DNA from: Caldimonas brevitalea | GTDB lineage: Bacteria; Pseudomonadota; Gammaproteobacteria; Burkholderiales; Burkholderiaceae_C | Assembly: GCF_001017435.1 (NCBI RefSeq) | Contig: NZ_CP011371.1 | Location: 62,001 to 126,000, forward strand | Direction: 5' to 3' | DNA length: 64,000 bases | In this document: piece by piece, positions 54,984-64,000 of the stretch | How the letters are laid out: each line of letters opens with the position of its first letter | Numbering within the stretch: position 1 is the first letter of the stretch | The notes under the pieces: generated by a model | Told to the model about the DNA's origin: nothing | Databases searched by the model: none | The model's input: the letters and a program-made list of their open reading frames with translations, nothing else | Made by a program: the position numbers and the translations under genes

Positions 54984-55586
54984 CTAAGACGGTTCTACGG
55001 GGGAGGGTTGCAGGAGACCGGACTGGCCTTCGTGGGGCCGGTACCAGCGCGGGTAATGGAGGCGCACCGCTTCACCATCCGATCGCAGCGCATGGCAGCG
55101 GTCGAGCTGGAACGGGGCTTGTTGGGTGTCGGCGCTCGCGCCTTCGCGCACGTCGAAGACCTCGCCGGCAAAGGCCTGGATCACGGCGGTGGGAAGCACC
55201 TGGGTCATCTCGGTGATGTGGGTGCAGCCGTGTATGCCGCCCAGGCGCTCTTTGACGGCCTGGCGGAAGTTGCGGAACAGGTTCAGGCCCACCAGGCGCG
55301 CGTAGGCGTCGCCGTGCTGGTCGCAGTGCCCCGGGTAGGGCATGCTGTCGGTGACGGCGCCGGCCGACACGATGTTGAGTTCGCGATCGACCACCAGCCG
55401 CAAGGTCATGTCGTGGAAGGGCTCGCCGGCGCGGCGGACGCCGCTGGCCAGTTGGTGGTCGCGCGTCTTGACGTCGACCAGGCGGGCGTCGACCTCCCAA
55501 AGGCCGTCGTCACGGACATAGACGGCAAGGTCGATGCTGCGGCGGTGCTTGAGCTGGCGTTGGGGAGCAGCCGTGGGAAGAGCCAT
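54984..55586 (-). CDS. DUF2889 family protein
   Basis: A 200-residue soluble protein of the DUF2889 family. [46 protein letters not shown] and [23 protein letters not shown] (conserved Cys/His) are recognisable. The function is unknown. It lies 13 bp upstream of sucC and probably leads the same transcript. An identical neighbourhood is, to my knowledge, common among Burkholderiales. Confidence 0.85.
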   Translation of the reverse strand: MALPTAAPQRQLKHRRSIDLAVYVRDDGLWEVDARLVDVKTRDHQLASGVRRAGEPFHDMTLRLVVDRELNIVSAGAVTDSMPYPGHCDQHGDAYARLVGLNLFRNFRQAVKERLGGIHGCTHITEMTQVLPTAVIQAFAGEVFDVREGASADTQQAPFQLDRCHALRSDGEAVRLHYPRWYRPHEGQSGLLQPSPVEPS

Positions 55587-55741
55587 GTCAGCCGGTTTCA
55601 GGCGAGTGTCGGCGAGCCCGTCACTTTAGCATGGTGCGTCGCATCAAACCTTGCAGCTGCCTGTCAAGGAGGGTTTGTAACCGGCGGGGGCTTGTCGGCG
55701 GGGCGACGAGGGGCCGGAAGTGGCGGCCTTGCGGCCCGGCG

Positions 55742-56194
55742 TCACAGGTCGTCGTCGGTGCCGCGCACCACACGGCGGATCACCTCGGCCGAAAAACCGC
55801 GGCCGGCGAGAAAGCGCATCTGACGGGCACGCTCTGCCGGCTCGGTGGCGACGAGGCCGAATTTGCGCTGCCAGACCGCCTGCGCGCGTTCGTATTCAGT
55901 GCCGCGCGCGCGCTCGAGCGCCTCGGCCACCAGCTCGGTGTCCAGCCCATGCCCGTGCAGTTCCTGCCGCAACCGCGCGGTGCCGAAGCGGGCCGACTTG
56001 CGGTGCATCACCGACTCGACGAAACGGGCCTGCGACAGCAAACCCTGGGTTTCGAGTTGGTCGAGCACCGCCTGCAGCTGGCCCGGCTCTTCTTCGTGCG
56101 GCGCAAGCTTGCGCTCCAGCTCACGGCGCGAGTGCTCGCGCGCGGCCAGATACTTCAACGCCCGGCCCTTCAGCGACAGCTTGCCGAAACCCAC
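55742..56194 (-). CDS. recX: Regulatory protein RecX
   Basis: A 150-residue RecX, a three-helix-repeat inhibitor of RecA filament growth. GFGKLSLKGRALKYLAAREHSRRELERKL, LVFVES-like ARFVESVMHRKSARFGTARLRQEL and FLAGRGFSAEVIRRVVR mark the three repeats. GTG 56194 is chosen because the domain begins at once and GGGGG precedes it; it starts 37 bp after recA, so the two are co-transcribed and LexA-controlled. Confidence 0.9.
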   Translation of the reverse strand: MGFGKLSLKGRALKYLAAREHSRRELERKLAPHEEEPGQLQAVLDQLETQGLLSQARFVESVMHRKSARFGTARLRQELHGHGLDTELVAEALERARGTEYERAQAVWQRKFGLVATEPAERARQMRFLAGRGFSAEVIRRVVRGTDDDL

Positions 56195-56231
56195 CGGTGC
56201 CCCCGGCCTGTGCGCACCGCAGGGGTGCGAG

Positions 56232-57344
56232 TCACTCGTCCTTGGCGGCGGCCTTGCCGCGGCCGGCCGGCTTCTCGGGCTTTTCGGCCGGCGCGTCGGC
56301 GGCGGCCGAGGGCGCCGCCCCGGCCAGCAGCGGGATGCCCAGCGAGCTGCGCACCTTGTTCTCGATCTCGAAGGCGATGTCGGGGTTCTCGCGCAGGAAC
56401 TCGCGGGCGTTGTCCTTACCTTGGCCGATCTTTTCGCCGTTGTAGGCATACCAGGCGCCCGATTTCTCGACGATGCGGGCATTCACGCCCATGTCGATGA
56501 TTTCGCCTTCGCGGCTGATGCCTTCACCGTAGAGGATGTCGAAGTCGGCTGTCTTGAACGGCGGCGCCACCTTGTTCTTGACGACCTTGACCTTGGTCTC
56601 GTTGCCGATGACTTCCTCGCCCTTCTTGATCGAGCCGACACGGCGGATGTCGAGCCGCACCGACGCGTAGAACTTCAATGCATTGCCGCCGGTGGTGGTT
56701 TCGGGCGAGCCGAACATCACGCCGATCTTCATCCGGATCTGGTTGATGAAGATGACCATGCAGTTGGTCTTCTTGATCGTGGCGGTCAGCTTGCGCAGCG
56801 CCTGGCTCATCAGTCGCGCCTGCAGACCGGGCAGGCTGTCGCCCATCTCGCCTTCGAGTTCTGCCTTGGGTGTCAACGCGGCGACCGAGTCGACGACGAT
56901 CAAATCGACCGAGCCGGAGCGCACCAGCGCATCGACGATTTCGAGCGCCTGCTCGCCCGTGTCAGGCTGGGAAATCAGCAGGTCTTGCAGGTTGACGCCC
57001 AGCTTCTGGGCGTATTGCGCGTCGAGCGCATGCTCGGCGTCGATGAAGGCGCAGACGCCGCCCTGCTTCTGCATCTCCGACACCACCTGCAAGGTCAGCG
57101 TGGTCTTGCCCGACGATTCGGGGCCGTAGATCTCAACCACCCGGCCGCGCGGCAGGCCGCCGACGCCCAGTGCGATGTCGAGCCCGAGCGAACCTGTCGA
57201 GACCACCTGGGTGTCTTCGACCGCCTCGCCTTCGCCCAATCGCATGATCGAGCCCTTGCCGAACTGCTTTTCGATCTGGGCCAGCGCGGCCTGCAGGGCT
57301 TTCGCCTTTTCGGTGTTCAGGGCAGATTTGGTGGGTGCGTCCAT
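56232..57344 (-). CDS. recA: Recombinase RecA
   Basis: A 370-residue RecA. N-terminal [30 protein letters not shown], Walker [11 protein letters not shown], catalytic Glu in FIDAEHALD, Walker [11 protein letters not shown], loop L2 [21 protein letters not shown] and the monomer-contact [17 protein letters not shown]. The C-terminus is Ala/Lys/Glu-rich and somewhat longer than E. coli's. A LexA box lies 36 bp upstream of the ATG at 57344, overlapping the likely promoter. Confidence 0.99.
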   Translation of the reverse strand: MDAPTKSALNTEKAKALQAALAQIEKQFGKGSIMRLGEGEAVEDTQVVSTGSLGLDIALGVGGLPRGRVVEIYGPESSGKTTLTLQVVSEMQKQGGVCAFIDAEHALDAQYAQKLGVNLQDLLISQPDTGEQALEIVDALVRSGSVDLIVVDSVAALTPKAELEGEMGDSLPGLQARLMSQALRKLTATIKKTNCMVIFINQIRMKIGVMFGSPETTTGGNALKFYASVRLDIRRVGSIKKGEEVIGNETKVKVVKNKVAPPFKTADFDILYGEGISREGEIIDMGVNARIVEKSGAWYAYNGEKIGQGKDNAREFLRENPDIAFEIENKVRSSLGIPLLAGAAPSAAADAPAEKPEKPAGRGKAAAKDE

Positions 57345-57365
57345 GCAGTTCTCCGTTGATCGCGG

Positions 57366-57395
57366 CATTATCGCAAAAGCTGGATGTTTGTACAG
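57366..57395 (-). promoter_or_regulatory. LexA (SOS) box and promoter of recA
   Basis: On the minus strand CTGT-ACAAACAT-CCAG (57395-57380) matches CTG-N10-CAG. TGTACA, a 16-bp spacer and GATAAT form an overlapping sigma-70 promoter, so LexA would block RNA polymerase. Confidence 0.8.
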
Positions 57396-57536
57396 TGCTT
57401 GTGCTGTGTGTCGCATCGATCGGTCCCCCGGCCTCGGTATTTCTCTTGGGGACGGTATCCCTGTCGGCATCCCTACAATCGCGTCACGATCGACTTCCCG
57501 CCCACACAGCATGCCCACCTGCTGCCGGAGACCCTC

Positions 57537-58208
57537 ATGCGTATCCTGATCGCGGAAGACGATCAAGTGCTGGCCGACGGCCTGCTTCGGTCCCTGCGAA
57601 ACTCCGGCTATGCGGTCGACCAGGTCGGGTCGGGCGCCGAGGCCGACGCTGCCCTGTCGTCGCACGAGTTCGACCTGGTGATCCTCGACCTTGGGTTGCC
57701 CAAGCTGCACGGTCTCGAAGTGCTCAAGCGCCTGCGGGCGCGCGGCACGACAACGCCGGTGCTGATCCTGACGGCGGCCGACAGCATCGAGGAGCGCGTC
57801 AAGGGCCTCGACCTGGGCGCCGACGACTACATGGCCAAGCCGTTCTCGCTGCAGGAGCTCGAAGCGCGCGTGCGGGCGTTGACGCGACGCGGCCTAGGCA
57901 CCGCGTCGAGCGTCATCAAGCACGGTCCGCTGACCTTCGACCAGACCGGCCGCGTGGCCTACATTCATGACCAGATGGTGGAGCTGTCGGCGCGCGAACT
58001 CAGCCTGCTCGAAGTGCTGCTACAACGCGCCGGCCGCCTGGTGAGCAAGGACCAGCTGGTCGAGCGATTGTGCGAATGGGGCGAGGAAGTCAGCAACAAC
58101 GCCATCGAGGTCTACATCCACCGCCTGCGCAAGAAGATCGAACAAGGGCCGATACGCATCGCCACGGTGCGTGGGCTCGGGTACTGTCTTGAGAAGATTC
58201 CGGGCTGA
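57537..58208 (+). CDS. OmpR-family response regulator
   Basis: A 223-residue regulator of the QseB/TctD type. Receiver: acidic pair in IAEDD, phospho-acceptor Asp51 in VILDLGLP, Thr in LILTAAD, Lys in YMAKPFS. Winged helix from about residue 125: [50 protein letters not shown]. Divergent from recA. A TACAAT at 57474-57479 may be its -10. The cognate kinase gene begins 33 bp downstream. Confidence 0.95.
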   Translation: MRILIAEDDQVLADGLLRSLRNSGYAVDQVGSGAEADAALSSHEFDLVILDLGLPKLHGLEVLKRLRARGTTTPVLILTAADSIEERVKGLDLGADDYMAKPFSLQELEARVRALTRRGLGTASSVIKHGPLTFDQTGRVAYIHDQMVELSARELSLLEVLLQRAGRLVSKDQLVERLCEWGEEVSNNAIEVYIHRLRKKIEQGPIRIATVRGLGYCLEKIPG

Positions 58209-58241
58209 GCGCCGCGTGTGGCGCGCCGCCGGCCGCCTGCC

Positions 58242-59759
58242 GTGATACGGGAACAACGCTCGCTGTTCGGCGAGATCCTCGACTGGATGCTCGCGCCGCT
58301 GCTGCTGCTGTGGCCGATGAGCGTGGCGCTGACGTGGCTGGTGGCCGAGGACATCGCCGCGCGTCCCTTCGACCGCGCGTTGGGCGAGGTGGCGCGCTCG
58401 CTCGGGCAGCAGATCTCGAACGCCGACGTCAAGGGCGGCCTGCAGTTGCCGGAGACGATCGCCGAGATGCTGCAGGCGGACAACGCCGACACGGTGTACT
58501 TCCAGGTGGTGGGCTCGCGCGGCGAGTACCTGGCCGGCGACCCGCAGCTGCCGCAGCCCACGGTGGAACAGAGTGGGCGGGCGGGCGAGCTCAAATACCG
58601 CGACGCGGAGGTTCACAACGACGCGATCCGCGTGGCTTACGTGTTCGTGCCCTTGCCGGGCGAGGCCGGGCGGTCGCTGGGGCTGGTGCAGGTGGCCGAG
58701 ACGCTCAACAAGCGTTCGCAGCTCGCCACCGAAATCATCAAGGGCGTGATCCTGCCGCAGTTCGTGATTCTGCCGGTGGCGGTGCTGCTGGTCTGGCTGG
58801 CGCTGGCGCGGGGCATCGCACCTCTGGCCGAGCTGCAGGAGCGCATCCGCCGGCGCCAGAGCGACGACCTGAGCCCGATCGACGAGCGTGAGGCGCCCGA
58901 GGAAGTGGCGCCCCTGGTGCGCTCGATCAACGACCTGCTCGGGCGTTTGGATCAGTCGATCAAGGCGCAGAAGCACTTTCTGGCCGACGCCGCCCATCAG
59001 CTCAAGACGCCGCTGGCGGGCCTGCGCATGCAGGCGGAACTGGCGCAGCGCGAAATCGACGCGGGGCAGCGCGACCCCCAGGAACTGAAGAAGTCGCTGC
59101 GCCAGATCGCGCACTCCAGCCAGCGCGCAGCGCATCTGGTGAACCAGCTGCTGGCGCTCGCGCGGGCGGAGAACCAGGGCCAGTCGCTGCACCGCCAGGA
59201 CGTGGCGCTGGCGCGCCTGGCCGCCGATGCCGTGCGCGATTTCGTGCCGCGCGCGCTCGAAAAGCGCATCGATCTGGGCTACGAAGGTCCGGACCAGGCC
59301 CGCTACTTCGGCGGGACGCCGGTGCGCGTGCTCGGCAACCCGTTGCTGGTCAAGGAGCTGATCCGCAACCTGGTCGACAACGCGATCCTCTACACGCCTG
59401 AAGGCGGCACCGTGACCGTGCGCGTGGTTCACGACCCCTTCGGGCAGGTCGGGGTGGTGCAGGTCGAGGATTCCGGCCCGGGCATTCCGGTGACCGAACG
59501 TGAGCTCGTGTTCCAACCCTTCTATCGGGCGCTTGGCACCGGCGTGGACGGCAGCGGACTCGGGCTGGCCATCGTGCGAGAGATCGCGCAACAGCACGAC
59601 GCCGACATCAGCGTGGAAGACGCGCGCGCGCTGCCGGCGTCCCCGGTCGACCCTGCGGCCGCCCACGGCCGCGGCACGCTCATCACGGTGCGCTTTCCGG
59701 TCGCCCCCGCGGCGGCGCCACCACCTTCGGCCGATTCTCCGAACGAAGTGCACCCCTGA
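58242..59759 (+). CDS. Sensor histidine kinase (2CSK_N / TctE-like)
   Basis: A 505-residue kinase. MIREQRSLFGEILDWMLAPLLLLWPMS opens the 2CSK_N sensor typical of TctE relatives; the second membrane segment is about 180-200 (LPQFVILPVAVLLVWLAL). Then HAMP, H-box FLADAAHQLKTPLAGLR, NLVDNAI, DSGPGIP and GSGLGLAI. GTG 58242 is preferred to 58218 because the family begins here. It partners the preceding response regulator. TctE-like kinases often respond to carboxylates, but no tct transport genes are nearby. Confidence 0.93.
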   Translation: MIREQRSLFGEILDWMLAPLLLLWPMSVALTWLVAEDIAARPFDRALGEVARSLGQQISNADVKGGLQLPETIAEMLQADNADTVYFQVVGSRGEYLAGDPQLPQPTVEQSGRAGELKYRDAEVHNDAIRVAYVFVPLPGEAGRSLGLVQVAETLNKRSQLATEIIKGVILPQFVILPVAVLLVWLALARGIAPLAELQERIRRRQSDDLSPIDEREAPEEVAPLVRSINDLLGRLDQSIKAQKHFLADAAHQLKTPLAGLRMQAELAQREIDAGQRDPQELKKSLRQIAHSSQRAAHLVNQLLALARAENQGQSLHRQDVALARLAADAVRDFVPRALEKRIDLGYEGPDQARYFGGTPVRVLGNPLLVKELIRNLVDNAILYTPEGGTVTVRVVHDPFGQVGVVQVEDSGPGIPVTERELVFQPFYRALGTGVDGSGLGLAIVREIAQQHDADISVEDARALPASPVDPAAAHGRGTLITVRFPVAPAAAPPPSADSPNEVHP

Positions 59760-60203
59760 CGGATTGAACGGCTGCGCCCGCCTCTCGGCGCCCCGGTGCG
59801 GTCCGCGAACGACGCCGCCTGGCGGTCGCATCGCCGCATGCACCGGGCCGGACAGCCGCAAGTGACGGCTGATGCGGCGCCGCCACCGCGAGCGCCGGCG
59901 CCGATCACTTTGCTGCACCGCAGGTCTGGGAAAACCCCGGGCGCCATCCGGCCGCCACCGCGATTCAATGTCAGTCCTGCGGTGCAGCAGCCCGGTATCC
60001 GCCTCGATCGCGGCAGGCCTCGCACCGTTGCCAGGCAAGGAGAACGGCGTGAAGGGTAGTTGCATCACCGCGGCGCAGCCGGCGCCGCTTCGCTTGTATT
60101 TGGATGCGCTCGAGCGGGCAGCGCGCATGCGGGGCGACCGCAGCGCCTGTGTTCATCCGCATGCAGCGTGTCAGCGTGACAGTGCTTGCGGTGGAGGCGG
60201 CCT
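59760..60203. other. Spacer with a 14-bp inverted repeat
   Basis: A 444-bp stretch between the kinase gene and the lipase-foldase gene, with no credible gene and in particular no lipase or lipase remnant recognisable. TGCTGCACCGCAGG (59911-59924) and its exact complement (59976-59989) are separated by 51 bp. Confidence 0.45.
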
Positions 60204-61145
60204 GTGAGCGCCGGCGAGGGCACGCGGCGGCGGGTGGCCGCGAGGCTGGCTGCCGGGGCTCTGGCCTCGGCCTTGGCGGTCGTGGCCGGGTGGTGGTGGC
60301 TGGCCCCGAGCGATCCGGTGCCGCCCGTCCAGGACAAGGGCGCGCCGGTCGGCCGGGCCACGGGGTTCAGCGTCATGGCGGCCGGCTCCGGTGGCCATGC
60401 CGCGTCTGCGGCGGTGGAAGCGCCCCTGGCGCAGATCGAGCGGCGCGTGTTCGAGCGAGGTTCGCTGCGCGGCACCACGCCCGACGGCGATTGGGCCCTC
60501 GATGCGCAAGGCCAGTTGCGCCCGGGCCTTGGCCTGCGTCGTCGCTTCGACTACTACCTGTCGGCCCACGGCGAGGTGAGCGTGGACGACATCGGCCGGC
60601 TGATGCTGCAGCAGGCAGCACGCGAGCTGGCGCCGGAAGCGGTGGCCCAGATCAAGACGGTATGGGAGCGTTACCTCGCGCTGCAGCGCTACGGGTTTAC
60701 CCAACAGGTGCAGCTCGACGACCGCAGTGCCTGGTCGGCCGCGCTGGCCGAACGGCAACGGGTGCGCCGCCAAATCCTCGGGCCGGCGTGGGCCGAGGCG
60801 TTCTACCGCGAGGAAGAAGAGGCGCTGGCGCGGCACATCACCGGCGAGGCTGCTGCTCAGGTGTCGGCCCTGCTGCCCGATCCGCGACGGCTAGACGCCG
60901 CCACCTTGCACCAGCAGCGTGTCGCGCAGTTCGGCCCGGAGGCCGCGGAGCGGCTCCGCCAGGAAGACGAGGCTTGGGCGCAGTGGCAACGCAGGCTGTT
61001 GCGGGCGCATGCCGAGATCGAGGCCTTGCGTCGGGCACCCGAGTTGTCGCAGCCGCAGCGCGATGCGGCCATCGAACGCTACCTTCAGGAGCATTTCGAC
61101 GCGGCCGAGCGGATGCGGGTCCTGGCCTTGATGGCAGCGCGCTGA
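60204..61145 (+). CDS. lifO: Lipase-specific foldase (lipase chaperone)
   Basis: A 313-residue steric chaperone of the LifO/LipB type. An N-terminal anchor (LAAGALASALAVVAGWWWLAP, about 14-34), a variable Pro/Ala linker and the family signature RRRFDYYLSA (consensus RxxFDY[FC]LSA) near residue 115 are followed by a long helical, charged region. Such proteins fold a secreted triacylglycerol lipase in the periplasm and are normally encoded directly after it; no lipase gene is adjacent here. GTG 60204 is chosen because GGAGG lies at 60193-60197; a TTG at 60186 is less likely. Confidence 0.87.
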   Translation: MSAGEGTRRRVAARLAAGALASALAVVAGWWWLAPSDPVPPVQDKGAPVGRATGFSVMAAGSGGHAASAAVEAPLAQIERRVFERGSLRGTTPDGDWALDAQGQLRPGLGLRRRFDYYLSAHGEVSVDDIGRLMLQQAARELAPEAVAQIKTVWERYLALQRYGFTQQVQLDDRSAWSAALAERQRVRRQILGPAWAEAFYREEEEALARHITGEAAAQVSALLPDPRRLDAATLHQQRVAQFGPEAAERLRQEDEAWAQWQRRLLRAHAEIEALRRAPELSQPQRDAAIERYLQEHFDAAERMRVLALMAAR

Positions 61146-61351
61146 CACGTCGGCGTCGCAGCTCCCGCACCGCCGGGGCACCGTGGGGTACCCGTTGCCA
61201 CTGGCGGTGCGCCGTGACGGTCAGCTAGAGTCATGCCGCAATGGGGGTGGGTCGCCGGGCGACTACGTCGGCTTGTGCCGCACCGTCTGCGGTCTCTCGG
61301 CCGCACCTTTGTGAACCGGCTCGCCGCCGTCTGCGCGGCATGGGGGATGCG

Positions 61352-64000
61352 ATGACTTCTATGGCTCGCCGCTGGCAGTTCTGGATCGACCGTGGCGGCA
61401 CCTTCACCGACGTGGTGGCCAAACGCCCCGACGGTTCGATCGCCACGGCGAAGCTGTTGTCGGAGAACCCGGAGCACTACCGCGACGCCGCGGTGGCCGG
61501 GATCCGGCGTTTGCTGGGGATCGCAGAGGAGGATTTGATCACGCCGGACCGGGTCGAGTGCGTGAAGATGGGCACCACGGTGGCCACCAACGCACTGCTC
61601 GAGCGCAAGGGCGACCGGACCGTGCTGGTGACCACGCGGGGGTTCCGCGACGCGCTGCGCATCGCGTACCAGAACCGGCCGCGGCTGTTCGACCGGCACA
61701 TCGTGTTGCCCGAGTTGCTGTACGAGCGTGTCATCGAAGCGCACGAGCGCATCGGCGCCGACGGCGAGGTCGTCGAAGCACTCGACGGCTCGGCCCTGCG
61801 CCGGGCGCTGCAGCAAGCCTACGACGACGGGTCGCGCGCCTGCGCGATCGTCTTCATGCACGCCTGGCGCTATCCGCAACACGAGGCGCTGGCGGCCGAA
61901 CTCGCGCATCACGTCGGCTTTACGCAGGTGTCGGTCTCGCACCGCGTCAGCCCGTTGATGAAATTCGTCTCGCGCGGCGACACCACGGTGGTCGACGCCT
62001 ATCTGTCGCCGATCCTGCGGCGTTATGTCGAGCAGGTCGCCAACGAGATGCCCGGTGTGCCGCTGTACTTCATGCAGTCGTCCGGTGGCCTGACACTGGC
62101 CGACCGCTTCCAAGGCAAGGACGCCATCCTCAGCGGGCCTGCAGGCGGCATCGTCGGCATGGTGCGCACCGCGCTGGCGGCGGGACACGACAAGGTGATC
62201 GGCTTCGACATGGGCGGCACCTCGACCGATGTGTCGCACTACGCCGGCGAGTTCGAGCGCGCCTTCGAGACGCAAGTGGCGGGCGTGCGCATGCGCGCGC
62301 CGATGATGAGCATCCACACCGTGGCGGCGGGCGGCGGGTCGGTCCTCGAGTTCGACGGTGCCCGGCTGCGGGTGGGGCCAGCGTCTGCCGGGGCATCGCC
62401 CGGGCCGGCGTGCTACCGGCGCGGCGGGCCGTTGACCACCACCGATGCCAACGTGATGCTGGGCAAGATCCAGCCAGACTATTTCCCGAAGTTGTTCGGC
62501 CCCCAAGGCGACGATCCGCTGGACCGTGGTGTGGTCTTGCAAGGCTTCGCGACGTTGGCTGACGAGGTGGGCCGCAAGTCGGGCCGGGTGGTCGCCCCCG
62601 AGGAACTGGCCGAAGGTTTCCTGCAGATTGCGGTGGCGAACATGGCCAACGCGGTCAAGAAGATCTCGGTGGCGCGCGGCTACGACATCACGCGCTACAC
62701 CTTGCAGTGTTTCGGCGGCGCGGGTGGGCAGCACGCTTGCGCGGTAGCCGATGCCCTCGGCATGACCCGAGTGTTTGTGCACCCGCACGCCGGTGTGCTG
62801 TCGGCCTACGGCATGGGCCTGGCCGACCAGTCGGCGATGCGTGAGGCGGCCGTCGAACAGCCGCTCGACGACGCTGGCATGGGCATGCAAAGGGCGGAAG
62901 CGGCCCTGGAGGTGATTGCCGAGCAGGCGCGCCAGGAACTGCTGGCCCAGGGTTGCGCGCCGGAGCGCCTGCAGGTGCAGCGCCGGGTGCACCTGCGCTA
63001 CGAAGGCACCGACACGGCGCTGGTGGTCCCGCTCGGTGCGCCTGCGGCGCTGCGCGCGGCGTTCGAGCAAGCCTATCGCCAGCGCTTTGCCTTCCTGATG
63101 CCGGACAAGGCGCTGATCATCGAGTCGGTCTCGGTCGAAGCCCTCGCACCCGGCGATGCGGTGGTCGAGCCCCAAGCCGAAGCGCCCGAACATCAACCCG
63201 AGCGTGACACCGTGGTGCAGATGCACGCCGACGGGCAGTGGCATGGCACCGGCCTGTACCTGCGCGCGTCGCTGCGCCCCGGCGCGGTAGTGGACGGCCC
63301 TGCCATCATCGCCGAACGGAACGCCACGACGGTCGTCGAGCCCGGCTGGCAGGCGCGCGTCACGGGGCTCGATCACATCGAGCTGTCGCGAGTGGTGCCC
63401 CGCCCGCGGCAGCATGCGGTGGGTACCGCGGCCGACCCCGTGATGCTCGAAGTGTTCAACAACCTGTTCATGAACATCGCCGAACAGATGGGCCTGCGGC
63501 TGCAGAACACGGCCTATTCGGTCAACATCAAAGAGCGGCTCGACTTCTCCTGTGCGCTGTTCGACGGCGACGGCAACCTGATCGCGAATGCGCCCCACAT
63601 GCCGGTGCACCTGGGGTCGATGAGCGAGTCGATCAAGACCGTGATCGCCCGCAATCCCGAGATGGCGCCGGGCGACGTCTATGTGCTCAACGACCCGTAC
63701 CACGGCGGCACCCATTTGCCCGACGTCACCGTCGTGACACCCGTGTTCGACGACGCTGGCGTCGAGGTGCTGTTCTATGTCGCCTCGCGCGGCCACCACG
63801 CCGACATCGGCGGGATCTCGCCGGGCTCGATGCCGCCCTTTTCCCGCACGATCGACGAAGAAGGCGTGTTGCTCGACAACGTGAAGCTGGTCGAAGCCGG
63901 GGTGCTGCGCGAGGCCGAGCTGTTGGCGCTGCTGACCGCAGGTCCCCATCCGGCGCGCAATCCGCGGCAGAACCTGGCCGACCTGCGGGCGCAGGTGGCG
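61352..64000 (+). CDS. 5-oxoprolinase / N-methylhydantoinase (OplAH type), partial
   Basis: The first 883 codons of a long gene cut by the window end; full-length family members have about 1,200 residues. The N-terminal HyuA half includes FWIDRGGTFTDVVAKRPDG, KMGTTVATNALLERKGDR, GFDMGGTSTDVSHY (ATP-binding), VAAGGGSVL and GGAGGQHACAVADALG. The HyuB half begins about residue 695 (DPVMLEVFNNLFMNIAEQMG, NDPYHGGTHLPDVTV). Fused A and B halves point to the OplAH type, ATP-dependent cleavage of 5-oxoproline or hydantoins. ATG 61352 has GGGGGA upstream; 61361 is an alternative. Confidence 0.93.
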   Translation, partial: MTSMARRWQFWIDRGGTFTDVVAKRPDGSIATAKLLSENPEHYRDAAVAGIRRLLGIAEEDLITPDRVECVKMGTTVATNALLERKGDRTVLVTTRGFRDALRIAYQNRPRLFDRHIVLPELLYERVIEAHERIGADGEVVEALDGSALRRALQQAYDDGSRACAIVFMHAWRYPQHEALAAELAHHVGFTQVSVSHRVSPLMKFVSRGDTTVVDAYLSPILRRYVEQVANEMPGVPLYFMQSSGGLTLADRFQGKDAILSGPAGGIVGMVRTALAAGHDKVIGFDMGGTSTDVSHYAGEFERAFETQVAGVRMRAPMMSIHTVAAGGGSVLEFDGARLRVGPASAGASPGPACYRRGGPLTTTDANVMLGKIQPDYFPKLFGPQGDDPLDRGVVLQGFATLADEVGRKSGRVVAPEELAEGFLQIAVANMANAVKKISVARGYDITRYTLQCFGGAGGQHACAVADALGMTRVFVHPHAGVLSAYGMGLADQSAMREAAVEQPLDDAGMGMQRAEAALEVIAEQARQELLAQGCAPERLQVQRRVHLRYEGTDTALVVPLGAPAALRAAFEQAYRQRFAFLMPDKALIIESVSVEALAPGDAVVEPQAEAPEHQPERDTVVQMHADGQWHGTGLYLRASLRPGAVVDGPAIIAERNATTVVEPGWQARVTGLDHIELSRVVPRPRQHAVGTAADPVMLEVFNNLFMNIAEQMGLRLQNTAYSVNIKERLDFSCALFDGDGNLIANAPHMPVHLGSMSESIKTVIARNPEMAPGDVYVLNDPYHGGTHLPDVTVVTPVFDDAGVEVLFYVASRGHHADIGGISPGSMPPFSRTIDEEGVLLDNVKLVEAGVLREAELLALLTAGPHPARNPRQNLADLRAQVA

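Noticed and set aside
58020..60128. 702-codon minus-strand frame across the TctE-like kinase
   Set aside because: It is antisense to a kinase with complete H, N, G1 and G2 boxes and has low-complexity Arg/His/Gln content.
61085..63949. 954-codon open frame antisense to the oxoprolinase gene
   Set aside because: The plus-strand frame carries all HyuA/HyuB motifs. The minus frame is His/Arg/Gly-rich without recognisable domains, as expected for antisense frames in G+C-rich coding DNA.

Overview
The window looks like ordinary chromosome of a G+C-rich Gram-negative bacterium, most likely a betaproteobacterium of the order Burkholderiales (inference). The grounds are the recA-recX and sucCD-terC neighbourhoods, a monofunctional ribB behind an FMN riboswitch, a sigma-54 type IV pilin promoter, a TonB receptor/PKHD hydroxylase pair under a Fur box, and GTG/TTG starts. 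No rRNA, tRNA, IS element, prophage or CRISPR array was found. The many long ORFs antisense to real genes are a by-product of base composition.

Layout. 0.2-8.4 kb: a multi-PAS hybrid histidine kinase, a RutG-like pyrimidine permease, two tiny coupled hypothetical genes, a DUF456 protein, and an alpha/beta hydrolase with its TetR regulator; both share a palindromic operator. 8.5-14.4 kb: an oligopeptide-type ABC importer (fused double ATPase, two permeases) with a divergent binding protein. 14.5-24.7 kb: flavin reductase, tautomerase/LysR pair, FMN riboswitch-ribB, trxC, EamA exporter, AmpG-like permease with an M48 protease, an MBL hydrolase, a SWIB protein with a histone-H1-like tail, a DJ-1/PfpI protein and an RHH protein. 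24.8-28.6 kb: Fur-controlled siderophore receptor plus PKHD hydroxylase, and a DUF2846 lipoprotein. 28.7-36.9 kb: an operon of binding protein, response regulator and histidine kinase, divergent from a complete sugar ABC importer. 36.9-41.4 kb: TerC protein with a yybP-ykoY (Mn2+) riboswitch, small membrane proteins, a BepA-like protease, moaC. 41.4-43.9 kb: PglL-like O-oligosaccharyltransferase and pilin.

44.1-51.7 kb is the most unusual part. It is a minus-strand run of a CHASE2 Ser/Thr kinase, a PP2C phosphatase, an FHA adaptor, a CHASE2 nucleotide cyclase and a class II cyclic-nucleotide phosphodiesterase. Two sensors with the same class of extracytoplasmic domain thus feed two different outputs, phosphothreonine and cyclic nucleotide, each next to its own off-switch. 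51.9-61.1 kb: a second TerC protein, sucD-sucC, DUF2889, recX-recA with a LexA box, an OmpR-type two-component system, and a lipase-specific foldase without an adjacent lipase. The window ends inside an OplAH-type 5-oxoprolinase/hydantoinase gene.

Regulatory elements read directly from the sequence include two riboswitches (FMN, Mn2+), Fur and LexA boxes, paired TetR operators, a sigma-54 promoter, a tandem-repeat candidate site for the sugar response regulator, and several hairpin terminators. Family assignments rest on motif recognition by eye, without database searches.
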